Positions 6,943-15,010 of a stretch of DNA of 22,562 nt are shown here, piece by piece (position 1 is the stretch's first letter; each line of letters starts with the position of its first letter). A program made the translations under genes and the position numbers. The notes below the pieces were generated by a model, which saw only the letters and a program-made list of their open reading frames with translations, had not been told where the DNA came from and ran no database searches. Source of the DNA: DATKHR01 sp035939575 (lineage in GTDB: Bacteria; Acidobacteriota; Vicinamibacteria; Vicinamibacterales; CAVVIG01); assembly GCA_035939575.1 (NCBI GenBank), contig DASZFS010000145.1, positions 1 through 22,562 on the forward strand, given 5' to 3'.

Positions 6943-7857
6943 CTACTTGTTTCTCGCGGTCGCCTTCGTCGTGCCAAGTTCTCCGAGCGCTGCCTTGAAT
7001 CCGGTCGCTAACCTCTCCGCTGGCCCGGTGCCCCAGTAGTGCAGAAAATAGATCGTCGGCTGCGTCCCCGTCATGTGATGGTGGATCGCCACGACATCGA
7101 TGCCGTTCTTGCGGAGTGCCTTCAGCACGGGCTGGACTTCATTCGCCACCATCGCCACGTCGCCCGCCACCGCAGCGTTCTCGTTCGTCCCGACGAACGC
7201 GGCCCACGTGTTGAGTCCCATGCGCGCGTTGATCGGGGCGCCCATTTCTGTGAGTTTCAAGTCATCGCGGCCAATCGTAATCTTGTAGACGGCCCCTGTC
7301 TGTTCGCCCTGCGTGCCCACGACCTGCGCGAGCCTCGCGGTATCGATTGCCGTTGCCGCAGCTGCAGCCGGTGCCTGCGCCCCCGCGGGCCGGCTCGTGG
7401 CCTTTCCGATGAGATCGAGCCCCGGCTTCACCTGGCGCGCGAGATCGGCCGGCTTCCCGTGCGCATGCACGTGCATGTAGAACATACGCGGCTCGTCCCA
7501 CAAGAAGTGGTTGTGCAGAGCCGTCACATCCACCCCGTTCTCGAGCAGTGCGGACATTACGGGATTGACCTCGTCCTGCGTCAGCACGAGATCACCCATC
7601 ATGACGTCCATGCCGCCGGTGCCCTTCGTCATGGCCACCCAGCCGCCAAAACCGAACGGCGTCGGCGTTTGGACGTTGGCCACGGTCACGCTGACATCGT
7701 TCCGCGGGATATTAACTTTCAGCACATTAGCCTTGTAGTCGCCCGTCTTGCCGAGTGCGGTGAGCACCTGCTGATACTCGGCGGGCATGTCTTGGGCCGT
7801 CGCCATTGACGCGAACGATATCAACACTGCCGCACAGACCGTGATCAGACGTTTCAT
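6943..7857 (-). CDS. Exported protein with two tandem DUF1259 (LppY/LpqO) domains
   Basis: The product is 304 residues. The open frame runs to 8091, but the extra 78 codons read as non-coding and overlap the kinase gene. ATG 7857 follows GGGGGGAAA and starts a clear signal peptide (MKRLITVCAAVLISFASMAT, cleavage near AQ). Two homologous halves follow, about residues 28-142 and 172-296, linked by an Ala/Pro stretch. Each has the same order: 'DV/DL-xx-T', 'W-A/V-A', a met/asp block, 'EV.PV..AL..NG.DV.A.H', then a histidine cluster. The first has H115, H117, H129, H131 and H133 (ALHNH, MHVHAHG); the second has H259-H261 and H273 (AIHHH, FLHYW). The family is known from mycobacterial LppY/LpqO lipoproteins and has no assigned function that I know. 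The paired histidines suggest metal or substrate binding (inference). Confidence 0.9.
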   Translation of the reverse strand: MKRLITVCAAVLISFASMATAQDMPAEYQQVLTALGKTGDYKANVLKVNIPRNDVSVTVANVQTPTPFGFGGWVAMTKGTGGMDVMMGDLVLTQDEVNPVMSALLENGVDVTALHNHFLWDEPRMFYMHVHAHGKPADLARQVKPGLDLIGKATSRPAGAQAPAAAAATAIDTARLAQVVGTQGEQTGAVYKITIGRDDLKLTEMGAPINARMGLNTWAAFVGTNENAAVAGDVAMVANEVQPVLKALRKNGIDVVAIHHHMTGTQPTIYFLHYWGTGPAERLATGFKAALGELGTTKATARNK

Positions 7858-7965
7858 GTGTTTCCCCCCTGACGTTGAGGTGAATTGCATGTTCAGAATC
7901 GGACGTGGCGCTCGGCGGCAGGCGGAGCAGGTATTCGAGGAACCTTCTGGTGAAAGGGCATTCAC

Positions 7966-7992
7966 CTGACAAGTTCCTGACTTCTGTGTCAG
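7966..7992 (-). promoter_or_regulatory. Candidate response-regulator binding site upstream of the DUF1259 gene
   Basis: On the plus strand CCTGAC occurs at 7965-7970 and again at 7976-7981, exactly 11 bp apart, and the reverse element GTCAG follows at 7988-7992. This lies in the 146-bp gap between the kinase gene and the DUF1259 gene, about 110 bp upstream of the latter's ATG. An 11-bp direct repeat is the normal spacing for OmpR/PhoB-type regulators. It resembles the array at 10090-10128 (CTGAAAA-N4-CTGAAAA). Binding is not shown. Confidence 0.4.
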
Positions 7993-8003
7993 CGTCGATC
8001 GAG

Positions 8004-9389
8004 TCACACCGGCAGGGTCACGCGAAATTCCGATCCCGCGCCAAGACGGCTCTGCACGACGATCGACCCGCGGTGAACGTCTACGATCCACCGCGCGATC
8101 GCGAGACCAAGACCGGATCCGCCTGAATCGCGCGACCGCGCTTTGTCAGAGCGATAGAACCGATCGAAGATCTTGGGCACATCCTCCTCGGACATCCCGA
8201 TGCCCGTGTCCCGGATGACGACAACCGCGGCGTCGGTGCCCGCCTCAACGGCAACAACAATCTGACCACCCGTCGATGTGTACTTCACGGCGTTGTCCAG
8301 CAGTATCACAAACAGCCGCAGGAGCAACAGGGCGTCGCCTCGGACTTCGATGGTCGGTGCGCTCTTCGGTGCCGCGAACGTCAATCCTTTGAGCTGCGCG
8401 AGAGCCGCCGGTGCCCGGCACGCTTCGGCCACGAGATCGTTGAGGTCGACTGGCTCCAAGACGCATCGTTCCGATCCGGCGTCTGCCCGCGCGAGTGTGA
8501 GGAGGTTGTCGAGCAACTCCGTCATCCGGGCCGACTCGGACTGGATCTCCCGAACACCATCGCGCCATTCGTCATCATTCCGCGGCCGGCGTAACAACAC
8601 ATCGGCCGTCGTGCGGATGAACGCGACCGGCGTGCGAAGCTCATGGGAGGCATCGGCCGTGAACTGCGCGATGCGCTCGAACGCCCCCTCGAGCCTGTCA
8701 AGCATCCCGTTCAGCGTGATCGTCAGCCTCTGCAACTCGTCGCCCGCGCCGGCGATCGGGATGCGGTCTGACAAGTTCTGCGCAGTAATGACCTGAGCGG
8801 TTCTGGTGATGCGATCGACAGGGCTGAGCGCGCGACCGCTGATCCAATAGCCCCCTCCACACGCAACAACGAGCAGCACGGGGCTCGCCAGGGCCATCGT
8901 TCGCGCGAACCAGGCCAGGGCATTGTCGACTGGGTCCAGTGGCTCGAGCAGCTGGACGGTGTAGGTCCGACCTTCATCGTCGGTCGCCGAAGCGGCCGCG
9001 GCGGCTCGAAAACGCGAGCGCCCGACGGCGATGTTCGAGAGCTCCGCGCCGCGGCGGCCAGGCGGAGCCAACGACAGCGGCGTGTCGTTCTCGGCCGCTG
9101 CCGGGGTCCGATACAGCCAGGTACCGTCCGACGCCCGAATCTGCCAGGCATCGCCGCCCGCGTGCTCGAGCAGGTGGGCTGGCAGATCACCCCGGCCGTG
9201 TTGGCGGACTTCCTGATCGAGGTTTCCCGCCGCAGCGACGGCGCGGTCGCGAAGGTCCGCATCGATGGCCGAGTACAGACTGACGCGCATCGCCAACCAC
9301 GCGAGACCTGCCACGAGGGCCAACGTCACCGCGAGGATCGATCCGTACCAGGCGGTCAATTGAACTCGGAGCGGGACCGATCGCGTCAT
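8004..9389 (-). CDS. Membrane sensor histidine kinase (two-component system)
   Basis: The product is 461 residues. Membrane helix 1 is at about 12-34 (WYGSILAVTLALVAGLAWLAM); the periplasmic sensor region spans roughly 35-160; helix 2 is about 163-184; a HAMP linker follows (about 185-240). The catalytic core is complete: H box FTADASHELRTPV with H249 as phospho-accepting histidine, N box LLDNAVKY with N366, G1 DTGIGM (394-399), F box FDRFYR (408-413) and G2 GGSGLGLA (423-430). The ATG overlaps the regulator's stop as ATGA, so the two are translationally coupled. The kinase presumably phosphorylates the adjacent regulator. The periplasmic part has no strong motif, so the signal is unknown; the family often senses metals or envelope stress, and neighbouring metal-type genes make that plausible. 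Confidence 0.95.
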   Translation of the reverse strand: MTRSVPLRVQLTAWYGSILAVTLALVAGLAWLAMRVSLYSAIDADLRDRAVAAAGNLDQEVRQHGRGDLPAHLLEHAGGDAWQIRASDGTWLYRTPAAAENDTPLSLAPPGRRGAELSNIAVGRSRFRAAAAASATDDEGRTYTVQLLEPLDPVDNALAWFARTMALASPVLLVVACGGGYWISGRALSPVDRITRTAQVITAQNLSDRIPIAGAGDELQRLTITLNGMLDRLEGAFERIAQFTADASHELRTPVAFIRTTADVLLRRPRNDDEWRDGVREIQSESARMTELLDNLLTLARADAGSERCVLEPVDLNDLVAEACRAPAALAQLKGLTFAAPKSAPTIEVRGDALLLLRLFVILLDNAVKYTSTGGQIVVAVEAGTDAAVVVIRDTGIGMSEEDVPKIFDRFYRSDKARSRDSGGSGLGLAIARWIVDVHRGSIVVQSRLGAGSEFRVTLPV

Positions 9390-10060
9390 GCTTCTTGCCG
9401 AAGCGAATACCCGACCGCATGGATCGTCCGCACGAGCTTTGTCGCGAATGGCTCGTCAACTTTTTTGCGCAGGAGGCGAATGAAGACCTCCAAAGTATTC
9501 ACCTCAATCTCCCGGTCCACGCCCCAGACGGACTCGATGAGGGCATCGCGTGTCAGCACTCTCCCTGCGGCGCGCATGAGTGCCTCCAGGAGACGAAACT
9601 CAGTGGCCGTCAGCTGCAGCGGACAGCCATCGCGAGCGACTTTTCTCGTCGCGGGATCGAGAACAAGGCCGGCCACCGCGAGGACCGGCTCGTGAGAGCT
9701 GTGCCGACGTCGGCCGAGCGATCGAATACGCGCCACCAGTTCGTCGAACGCGAATGGTTTGTTCAGGTAGTCATCGGCACCGGCGTCGAGGCCGGCGACG
9801 ATGTCGCGCGTACTGTCGCGGGCGGTGAGCATCAGAATCGCCACTGACCGCCCGCGTTCACGGAGGCGGCGCGCGACGTCGAGGCCGGTCAGGCTCGGCA
9901 GCATGACGTCGAGCACGACGACGTCAAAATCATAGGTCTCGGCCAGAGCCAGGCCCGTGGTCCCGTCGGACGCCGTTGTCACCGTGTGGCGCTCTTCCTC
10001 CAGGCCACGCTTGAGTGCGGCCGCCATCGGCTCATCGTCTTCGACGACCAGAATGCGCAT
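9386..10060 (-). CDS. OmpR/PhoB-family response regulator
   Basis: The product is 224 residues from ATG 10060 with GGGGACGG upstream; the open frame to 10117 would add a leader lacking family similarity. The receiver domain (about 1-115) shows acidic pocket E7/D8/D9, phospho-acceptor D51 (VVVLDVMLP), switch threonine in LTARD and the conserved lysine in LNKPF. The C-terminal domain (about 125-220) is a winged helix: LQLTATEFRLLEALMRAAGR, VLTRDALIESVW, NTLEVFIRLLRKKVD, IHAVGYSL. It is the DNA-binding partner of the kinase at 8004. The four-part half-site array in its own promoter (10090-10128) suggests autoregulation and control of the divergent outer-membrane gene. The regulon is inferred. 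Confidence 0.95.
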   Translation of the reverse strand: MRILVVEDDEPMAAALKRGLEEERHTVTTASDGTTGLALAETYDFDVVVLDVMLPSLTGLDVARRLRERGRSVAILMLTARDSTRDIVAGLDAGADDYLNKPFAFDELVARIRSLGRRRHSSHEPVLAVAGLVLDPATRKVARDGCPLQLTATEFRLLEALMRAAGRVLTRDALIESVWGVDREIEVNTLEVFIRLLRKKVDEPFATKLVRTIHAVGYSLRQEA

Positions 10061-10089
10061 CAGCCGTCCCCGGATTGTACGCGCGGGAG

Positions 10090-10128
10090 CTGAAAATTCT
10101 CTGAAAACTGCTTTCAACCACCCTTCAG
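10090..10128. promoter_or_regulatory. Four-part phased half-site array between divergent regulator and outer-membrane genes
   Basis: TGAA begins at 10091 and 10102 (each as CTGAAAA), and the reverse TTCA begins at 10113 and 10124. All four starts are exactly 11 bp apart. The first pair faces one gene and the second the other, in the 113-bp gap between the regulator gene (start 10060, minus) and the gene at 10174 (plus). A TACAAA hexamer at 10138-10143 could be a -10 for the plus-strand gene. This is the expected geometry for an OmpR-type regulator, but no binding is shown and one exact 7-mer repeat at 11 bp is expected about once by chance in this window. Confidence 0.5.
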
Positions 10129-10173
10129 ACGAGCCGGCTACAAAGGTCTCCGTTCAACGGAGGCATGTTCGCG

Positions 10174-12357
10174 ATGGTCTGGAGAGTCGCCGCAGCGTGG
10201 GTGGGGATGGGCGGTTTCGTATCGGCCATGGCCGGGGGCCCGAAACTGATCAGCGATCCGGAAGTGGCCGGGCGTTCGGTCATCGCCGTTCGCGTCGACA
10301 CGGTACCGCGGCTCGACGGCACGCTGCGCGATCCGCTCTGGGATCGTGGGATCCCGATCACGGACTTTCGGCAGCGGGAGCCCCGCGAAGGCCAGATGGC
10401 GACCGAACGCACGTCGGTTGTCGTCTTGTACGACCGCAGCCACTTGTACTTCGGGATCCACTGCTTCGATGAAGAACCGGCAGGCATCGTGGCCACGGAG
10501 CTTCGCCGCGACACGGATGCGTCGATCGACGATTCGTTCGCGATTCTGATCTCACCGAACCACGACGGCCGCAGCGCCTACACCTTCACGGTGAACCCCC
10601 TGGGCACTCAGTTCGACGCTCTCGTCGCGGACGAAGGCACGCTGAACGATTCTGCCTGGGACGGCGTCTGGGAATCGAACGCCGTCCGGACGGACGATGG
10701 CTGGACGGCCACGATCGCCGTGCCCTTCGCGACGCTGAACTTCAAGACGTCGGCACAGCCCGTTCTTGGCGTGAACTTCCGGCGGTTCATCCGCCGGAAG
10801 AACGAAGAGGATCTGTGGCGCGCCTTCTTGCGGATCTACGGCTTGACGCGCGTGTCGCAAGGCGGCGATCTGCAAGGACTCGAGCAGATCGGCAGCGGTC
10901 GCCTGTTCGCGCTCAAGCCGTTTGCGGTCACAGGCGCCGACGCGATCGCGGGAGGCAGCACCGAGGCGCTTCACAGCGCGGGCCTCGACGTGAAGTACGG
11001 GCTACGCAGCAGCCTCGTCCTGAACGGAACGGTCAATACGGACTTTGCCGATGCGGATGTCGACCCGCTGCGCTTCAACATCACGCCCTTCAGGGTTCTC
11101 CTGCCAGAAAAGCGTCCGTTCTTCCTGGAGAACAGCGGCGTGTTTCAGTTCGGCGCGCCCAACATGCAACTGTTCTTCAGCCGCCAGATCGGGATCGATC
11201 CCGGATCGGGCGAACAGGTACCGCTCGACGGCGGCGTCAAACTGACCGGCACGGTTGGTGACTACGACGTGGGCATACTCGATGCCCGCACCCGAGACAG
11301 TGGGTCCAACCCTTGGGCGAACTATGCCGTCGGGCGCGTCAAGCGGCGGCTGTTCGCGGAGTCATACGTGGGGGCGATCGTCACCGACAAGCGCAGCGGC
11401 TCGGACAGCGACCCGCTCAACAGATCCATCGGCGTCGACGGACAGTTTCGGTTCGCGAAGGCTTGGACCGCGCAAGGCTACTACGCGAAGACGACGCCAC
11501 CGGTCGGCACCGGCGGGTCCGGAAAGAACTGGGCGGGCTCGGCGGGGCTGGCATATGACGGTGACCTCGTGCAGGGCGCCGCCTCGCGGACGGTAGTGCA
11601 GCCGAACTTCAACCCGGAGGTTGGGTTCGTCGACCGCACGGACCTGGTGACAGATCACGTTGGCGTTGAAGTCAAGCCGCACCTGCCGCGGGGACCCGTG
11701 CGTCAGATCTTCTTCATCGCTGACTACGTCGGCCAGCCCGATACGAGGGGTGTCCTCCAGACACAACAGTGGCAGGGCACGACCATCGCGTTATTCCACA
11801 GCGGTGCGCTCACCAACGACGATCTCGTCGTCAACACTGTTCAGCGACTTCAGGCGCCGTTCAACATTTTCGGCAATGTCGTCATTCCCGCCGGCGAGTA
11901 CCGGTTCACCCGGCACCAGCTCGATTACGAATCCGATCCTGGCCGGCGCATCGCGTACACCGTGAGCGAGCAGTGGGGCGGCTTCTACAACGGCACGCTC
12001 AGCACGGCCTCGGCCACTTTCAACGTCAGGCCCGTGCCGAGGATCTCGCTCGCCGGCGCGGAGACGTGGAATCGGTTTCAATTCAGCGGCCGGGACTACG
12101 ACGTCTACGTCGGGTCGCTGAAGACCAGCTACTCGATGACACGTTTCCTCACCGCTTCCCTGCTCGTGCAGCACAACTCCGCTGACGCGGAACGCGTCAG
12201 TTGGAACGCGCGCCTTCGCTATCAATACCATCCGGACAGCGATCTCTTCGTCGTGTTCAACGACGGGCCGCAGTTCAACAGTCTTTCGGGTGGCAATCCC
12301 GTGTTGACGCGCGATCGCCGCCTGTCGGTCAAATGGACGTACTCATTCCTGCGGTAA
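10174..12357 (+). CDS. Outer-membrane protein with carbohydrate-binding-family-9-like and DUF5916 domains
   Basis: The product is 727 residues. ATG 10165 lies only 1 nt after GGAGG (10159-10163), too close to use it; ATG 10174 has a 10-nt spacing and is preferred. A short signal peptide (to about residue 22) is followed by a CBM9-like beta-sandwich (about residues 35-210: PRLDGTLRDPLWDRG, TSVVVLYDRSHLYFGIHCFD, SIDDSFAILISPNHDGRSAY, WTATIAVPFATLNFK). Then comes a long C-terminal beta-barrel region (FRRFIRRKNEEDLWRAF, VLLPEKRPFFLENSGVFQFG, NLSRQIG-like motif LFFSRQIGIDPGS, and a terminal strand ending LSVKWTYSFLR). The family occurs widely in Acidobacteria and Bacteroidetes as DUF5916 outer-membrane proteins; the ligand is unknown. 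The next gene starts 6 bp after its stop, so it is co-transcribed with the amidohydrolase. It is divergent from the response regulator. Confidence 0.88.
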   Translation: MVWRVAAAWVGMGGFVSAMAGGPKLISDPEVAGRSVIAVRVDTVPRLDGTLRDPLWDRGIPITDFRQREPREGQMATERTSVVVLYDRSHLYFGIHCFDEEPAGIVATELRRDTDASIDDSFAILISPNHDGRSAYTFTVNPLGTQFDALVADEGTLNDSAWDGVWESNAVRTDDGWTATIAVPFATLNFKTSAQPVLGVNFRRFIRRKNEEDLWRAFLRIYGLTRVSQGGDLQGLEQIGSGRLFALKPFAVTGADAIAGGSTEALHSAGLDVKYGLRSSLVLNGTVNTDFADADVDPLRFNITPFRVLLPEKRPFFLENSGVFQFGAPNMQLFFSRQIGIDPGSGEQVPLDGGVKLTGTVGDYDVGILDARTRDSGSNPWANYAVGRVKRRLFAESYVGAIVTDKRSGSDSDPLNRSIGVDGQFRFAKAWTAQGYYAKTTPPVGTGGSGKNWAGSAGLAYDGDLVQGAASRTVVQPNFNPEVGFVDRTDLVTDHVGVEVKPHLPRGPVRQIFFIADYVGQPDTRGVLQTQQWQGTTIALFHSGALTNDDLVVNTVQRLQAPFNIFGNVVIPAGEYRFTRHQLDYESDPGRRIAYTVSEQWGGFYNGTLSTASATFNVRPVPRISLAGAETWNRFQFSGRDYDVYVGSLKTSYSMTRFLTASLLVQHNSADAERVSWNARLRYQYHPDSDLFVVFNDGPQFNSLSGGNPVLTRDRRLSVKWTYSFLR

Positions 12358-12363
12358 GGAACC

Positions 12364-14355
12364 ATGACGATACGCAACTTCGAACATGTAGGTGTGTGGC
12401 TGCTTGTGGCCGGCGTCGCGTCTGCAACGATGGGCCAGAGGCAGCCCGAGCCCGCGTCTCTTCGGTATGAGTTTCTTCGCGGGGGAAACGTGGTCGCGCA
12501 TCACATCGTCACCAACGATGGCTCGGCAATCACCGCCCGGTTTGAGGGAGACGAGCGTGGGCGCGCGTGGGCATTCGACGAGTCCGCAAAGGTCGATGCG
12601 GGCGGGATTCCCACCTCAGTCTCTGTGACCGGCACGGATCCCGCCGGTCAGCGGGTCTCGGACCAGTATCAGACCGACGCCCGCACGGCAACCACCCACC
12701 CCTTTTACCTCGCGATGCCCGTTCTCGAAGGGCAAATCGCCGCGATGCCGGACGAGCTCGGGCGGCTCACGAGGGCGCTTCTTGTGTCATCGACGCACTC
12801 GCTGGCGCTGGCACCCGCCGGAACGGCAACAGTCCATCGGGTTGGCGCGATGTCGGTATCCGGTCGCCGCGGGACCAAACAGATCGTCCAATACGAACTG
12901 CTCGGCCTCGACTACGCCCCGTTCGAGATCTGGCTCGAACCCGATGGCACGCTGTTCGCGGTGTTCACGGCGGGGACAATCGTACGAGAGGGCTGGAGCG
13001 ATGTGGTGCCGGCGTTGCTCGCCGCACAGCGGACAGCGCTCCGAGCGCACGCCGAGGAGATCGGGCGACAGGTCGAGCGAATTCCCTTCCGACCATTCGC
13101 ATTCGTGCACGCCAGGCTGTTCGACCCTCGCACCTTCTCTTCCCGCGACAGGATGACGGTGGTGATCAACGGCGACATGGTTCAGGCGGTCGGCCCGGAC
13201 GGCGACGTGCGTCTGTCCAGCGATACGCAACACATTGATGCGACCGGCGCCACGCTCGTTCCCGGACTGTGGGACATGCACACGCATCTCACGATCGTCG
13301 ACGGGATCCTTCATTTGTCAGCGGGAGTGACGACAGTCCGTGATCTTGGAAACGATGTCGACGAGGTGCTCGGGATGCGACGCGCCTTCGACGAGGGACG
13401 GGCGATTGGCCCGCGCGTCCTGCTGGCGGGGTTGGTCGATGGGCGTGGTCCCTATCAAGGTCCGACGAAGCTGCTCGTCGACTCAGAAGATGAAGCGCGG
13501 ACTGTGATCGATCTGCTGGCGACGAAGGGGTTTGCACAGGTCAAGATCTACGGTTCCGTCAAGCCCGCGCTCGTGCCGTACCTGTCGCGGCTCGCTCACG
13601 AGCATGGGTTGCGCGTCGGGGGACACGTCCCGGCATTCATGACGGCTCGACAGGCGGTCGACGCCGGTTTCGACGAGATCAACCACATCAACTACATGTT
13701 CCTCAACTTCATGCCGGATGTGAAACATCTCGAGGGCCCGGAGCGAATCACCGCCACCGCCGACGGCGCCGCGAACCTGGACCTTCGCTCCGAAGCTGTT
13801 GCGCAGTTCATGGGGTTTCTGAAGCAACACGGCACGATCATCGATCCCACTCTGAGTACGTGGGAAACCCGACTCCTCGCGCGCGTGGGCCAGGCCGATC
13901 CCGCGGTCGCGCCGGTGTTCGATCGACTCCCGCTGAGGCCGCGACGGGCGGCCTTGCGCGCCGGTCTCCCCGTGAGGGCAGACCATGAGGCGCGTTACCG
14001 TCAATCGTTCGCTGCCATGCTTCGCATGGATCGGCTGCTCTACGATCGCGGCGTCACGCTGGTGACGGGCAGTGACGGGCTCGCGCGGTTCGGATTCGAT
14101 CGCGAGCTCGAACTGGAAGTGGAAGCAGGAGTGCCCGCCACACGCGTCCTTCGGATGGCGACGCTTGACGCCGCGCAACTGATGCATCGCGACCACGAGC
14201 TCGGCACGATTGAGCCCGGCAAGCTCGCTGACCTGGTCCTGTTCGCTGGTGCGCCGGACCTGCGCATCAGTGACGTGCGCCGGGCGCGCTACGTCGTCAA
14301 GGATGGCACGTTGTTCAGGGTGGAGCTCCTGGACCGCGCGCTGTCATTGAGATAA
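12364..14355 (+). CDS. Exported amidohydrolase-superfamily metal-dependent hydrolase with N-terminal extension
   Basis: The product is 663 residues; TAAGGA overlaps the upstream stop and gives a ribosome site 3 nt before ATG. An N-terminal hydrophobic stretch suggests secretion. Residues about 30-260 form a beta-rich region with no name that I recognise. The amidohydrolase domain (about 265-655) has its metal ligands in place: HxH H306/H308 (WDMHTHL), candidate carboxylated lysine K394 (QVKIYGS), H421 (GGHVPA), H441 (INHINY) and D571 (TGSDG). These match a subtype I binuclear site, as in Xaa-Pro dipeptidase- and imidazolonepropionase-like members. The tail LGTIEPGKLADLVLFAGAP is the standard composite-domain strand. 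It likely hydrolyses an amide or cyclic substrate in the periplasm; the substrate is unknown. Co-transcription with the DUF5916 outer-membrane gene suggests uptake plus cleavage. Confidence 0.9.
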   Translation: MTIRNFEHVGVWLLVAGVASATMGQRQPEPASLRYEFLRGGNVVAHHIVTNDGSAITARFEGDERGRAWAFDESAKVDAGGIPTSVSVTGTDPAGQRVSDQYQTDARTATTHPFYLAMPVLEGQIAAMPDELGRLTRALLVSSTHSLALAPAGTATVHRVGAMSVSGRRGTKQIVQYELLGLDYAPFEIWLEPDGTLFAVFTAGTIVREGWSDVVPALLAAQRTALRAHAEEIGRQVERIPFRPFAFVHARLFDPRTFSSRDRMTVVINGDMVQAVGPDGDVRLSSDTQHIDATGATLVPGLWDMHTHLTIVDGILHLSAGVTTVRDLGNDVDEVLGMRRAFDEGRAIGPRVLLAGLVDGRGPYQGPTKLLVDSEDEARTVIDLLATKGFAQVKIYGSVKPALVPYLSRLAHEHGLRVGGHVPAFMTARQAVDAGFDEINHINYMFLNFMPDVKHLEGPERITATADGAANLDLRSEAVAQFMGFLKQHGTIIDPTLSTWETRLLARVGQADPAVAPVFDRLPLRPRRAALRAGLPVRADHEARYRQSFAAMLRMDRLLYDRGVTLVTGSDGLARFGFDRELELEVEAGVPATRVLRMATLDAAQLMHRDHELGTIEPGKLADLVLFAGAPDLRISDVRRARYVVKDGTLFRVELLDRALSLR

Positions 14356-14539
14356 TACGACGATGCTCCCCCACCCCTGGAGTTCTGCTGTGAATAGCAT
14401 CGAGAGTCCGAATGGGGTGTTGCGCCGTGCGTGGCCGATTCGTCGCACGACGACTCGCGCGGTCGCCGCATGCGGCACATACGTCCTGCCCCCCTCACGT
14501 CCGGCGGCGCGCCGAGGTGATCGGTGCAGTCCGCCGCTG

Positions 14540-14977
14540 TCATACCTTCTCCACGGGCGGTGCGAACGGTGCGCCTACGCCTTTCTCGCAGAATTGCTTC
14601 AGGCTGTTCAAGTAATATCCCCAGTTGAAGTTGTAGGTGCCGTACACCTCGTCCGAGAGCTCGCGCGCGTACTCTTGGGAGAACATCAGCAGCGTATCGC
14701 CCTTCCGTTTTTCGAGCGCAAACGTGAACGTGTTGTCGAGCCAATTCTCGTGACCCGCGACGCAGACCCATTCAACGCGACGGTCTCGATCGAGGCGTCG
14801 TTGCTGCATGTGCGGGTGAAAGTCACCGGCGAAGGTGAAGCGGATGACGCCCCCCTGGCGTTCGTCTGCCTCCACCTGTCTCGACCACCACTGACGTAAC
14901 CCCGCGGCCGTGGTCACTGCCTGATACACCGTGGCGGGTGCCGCATGAATGGCGACGGCGTGAATGATCTGCTTCAT
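14540..14977 (-). CDS. SRPBCC/AHSA1-family protein
   Basis: The product is 145 residues from ATG 14977; a TTG at 15007 would add ten residues that look non-conserved. The sequence opens MKQIIHAVAIHAAPATVYQA, the usual SRPBCC start in which a beta-strand precedes the 'P..VY.A' helix. Then come LRQWWSRQVEADERQGGVIRF and a central beta-sheet (RRVEWVCVAGHENWLDNTFTF). The C-terminal helix YYLNSLKQFCEKGVG lines the ligand pocket. Such helix-grip proteins bind hydrophobic ligands; the AHSA1 subgroup also includes Hsp90 co-factors. The gene lies 33 bp after the SRPBCC/SnoaL fusion and is probably co-transcribed. No ribosome site is strong, so translation may be coupled. The 184 bp between its end and the amidohydrolase stop (14356-14539) hold no gene that I can see. 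Confidence 0.85.
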   Translation of the reverse strand: MKQIIHAVAIHAAPATVYQAVTTAAGLRQWWSRQVEADERQGGVIRFTFAGDFHPHMQQRRLDRDRRVEWVCVAGHENWLDNTFTFALEKRKGDTLLMFSQEYARELSDEVYGTYNFNWGYYLNSLKQFCEKGVGAPFAPPVEKV

Positions 14978-15010
14978 AGGGTTTTCAGAAGAGGCTGCTG
15001 TTACCAATGC

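Noticed and set aside
14356..14539. Possible terminator between the convergent amidohydrolase and SRPBCC genes
   Set aside because: The only inverted match (GATGCT/AGCATC) has a 27-base loop and no T-run, so no intrinsic terminator is supported.
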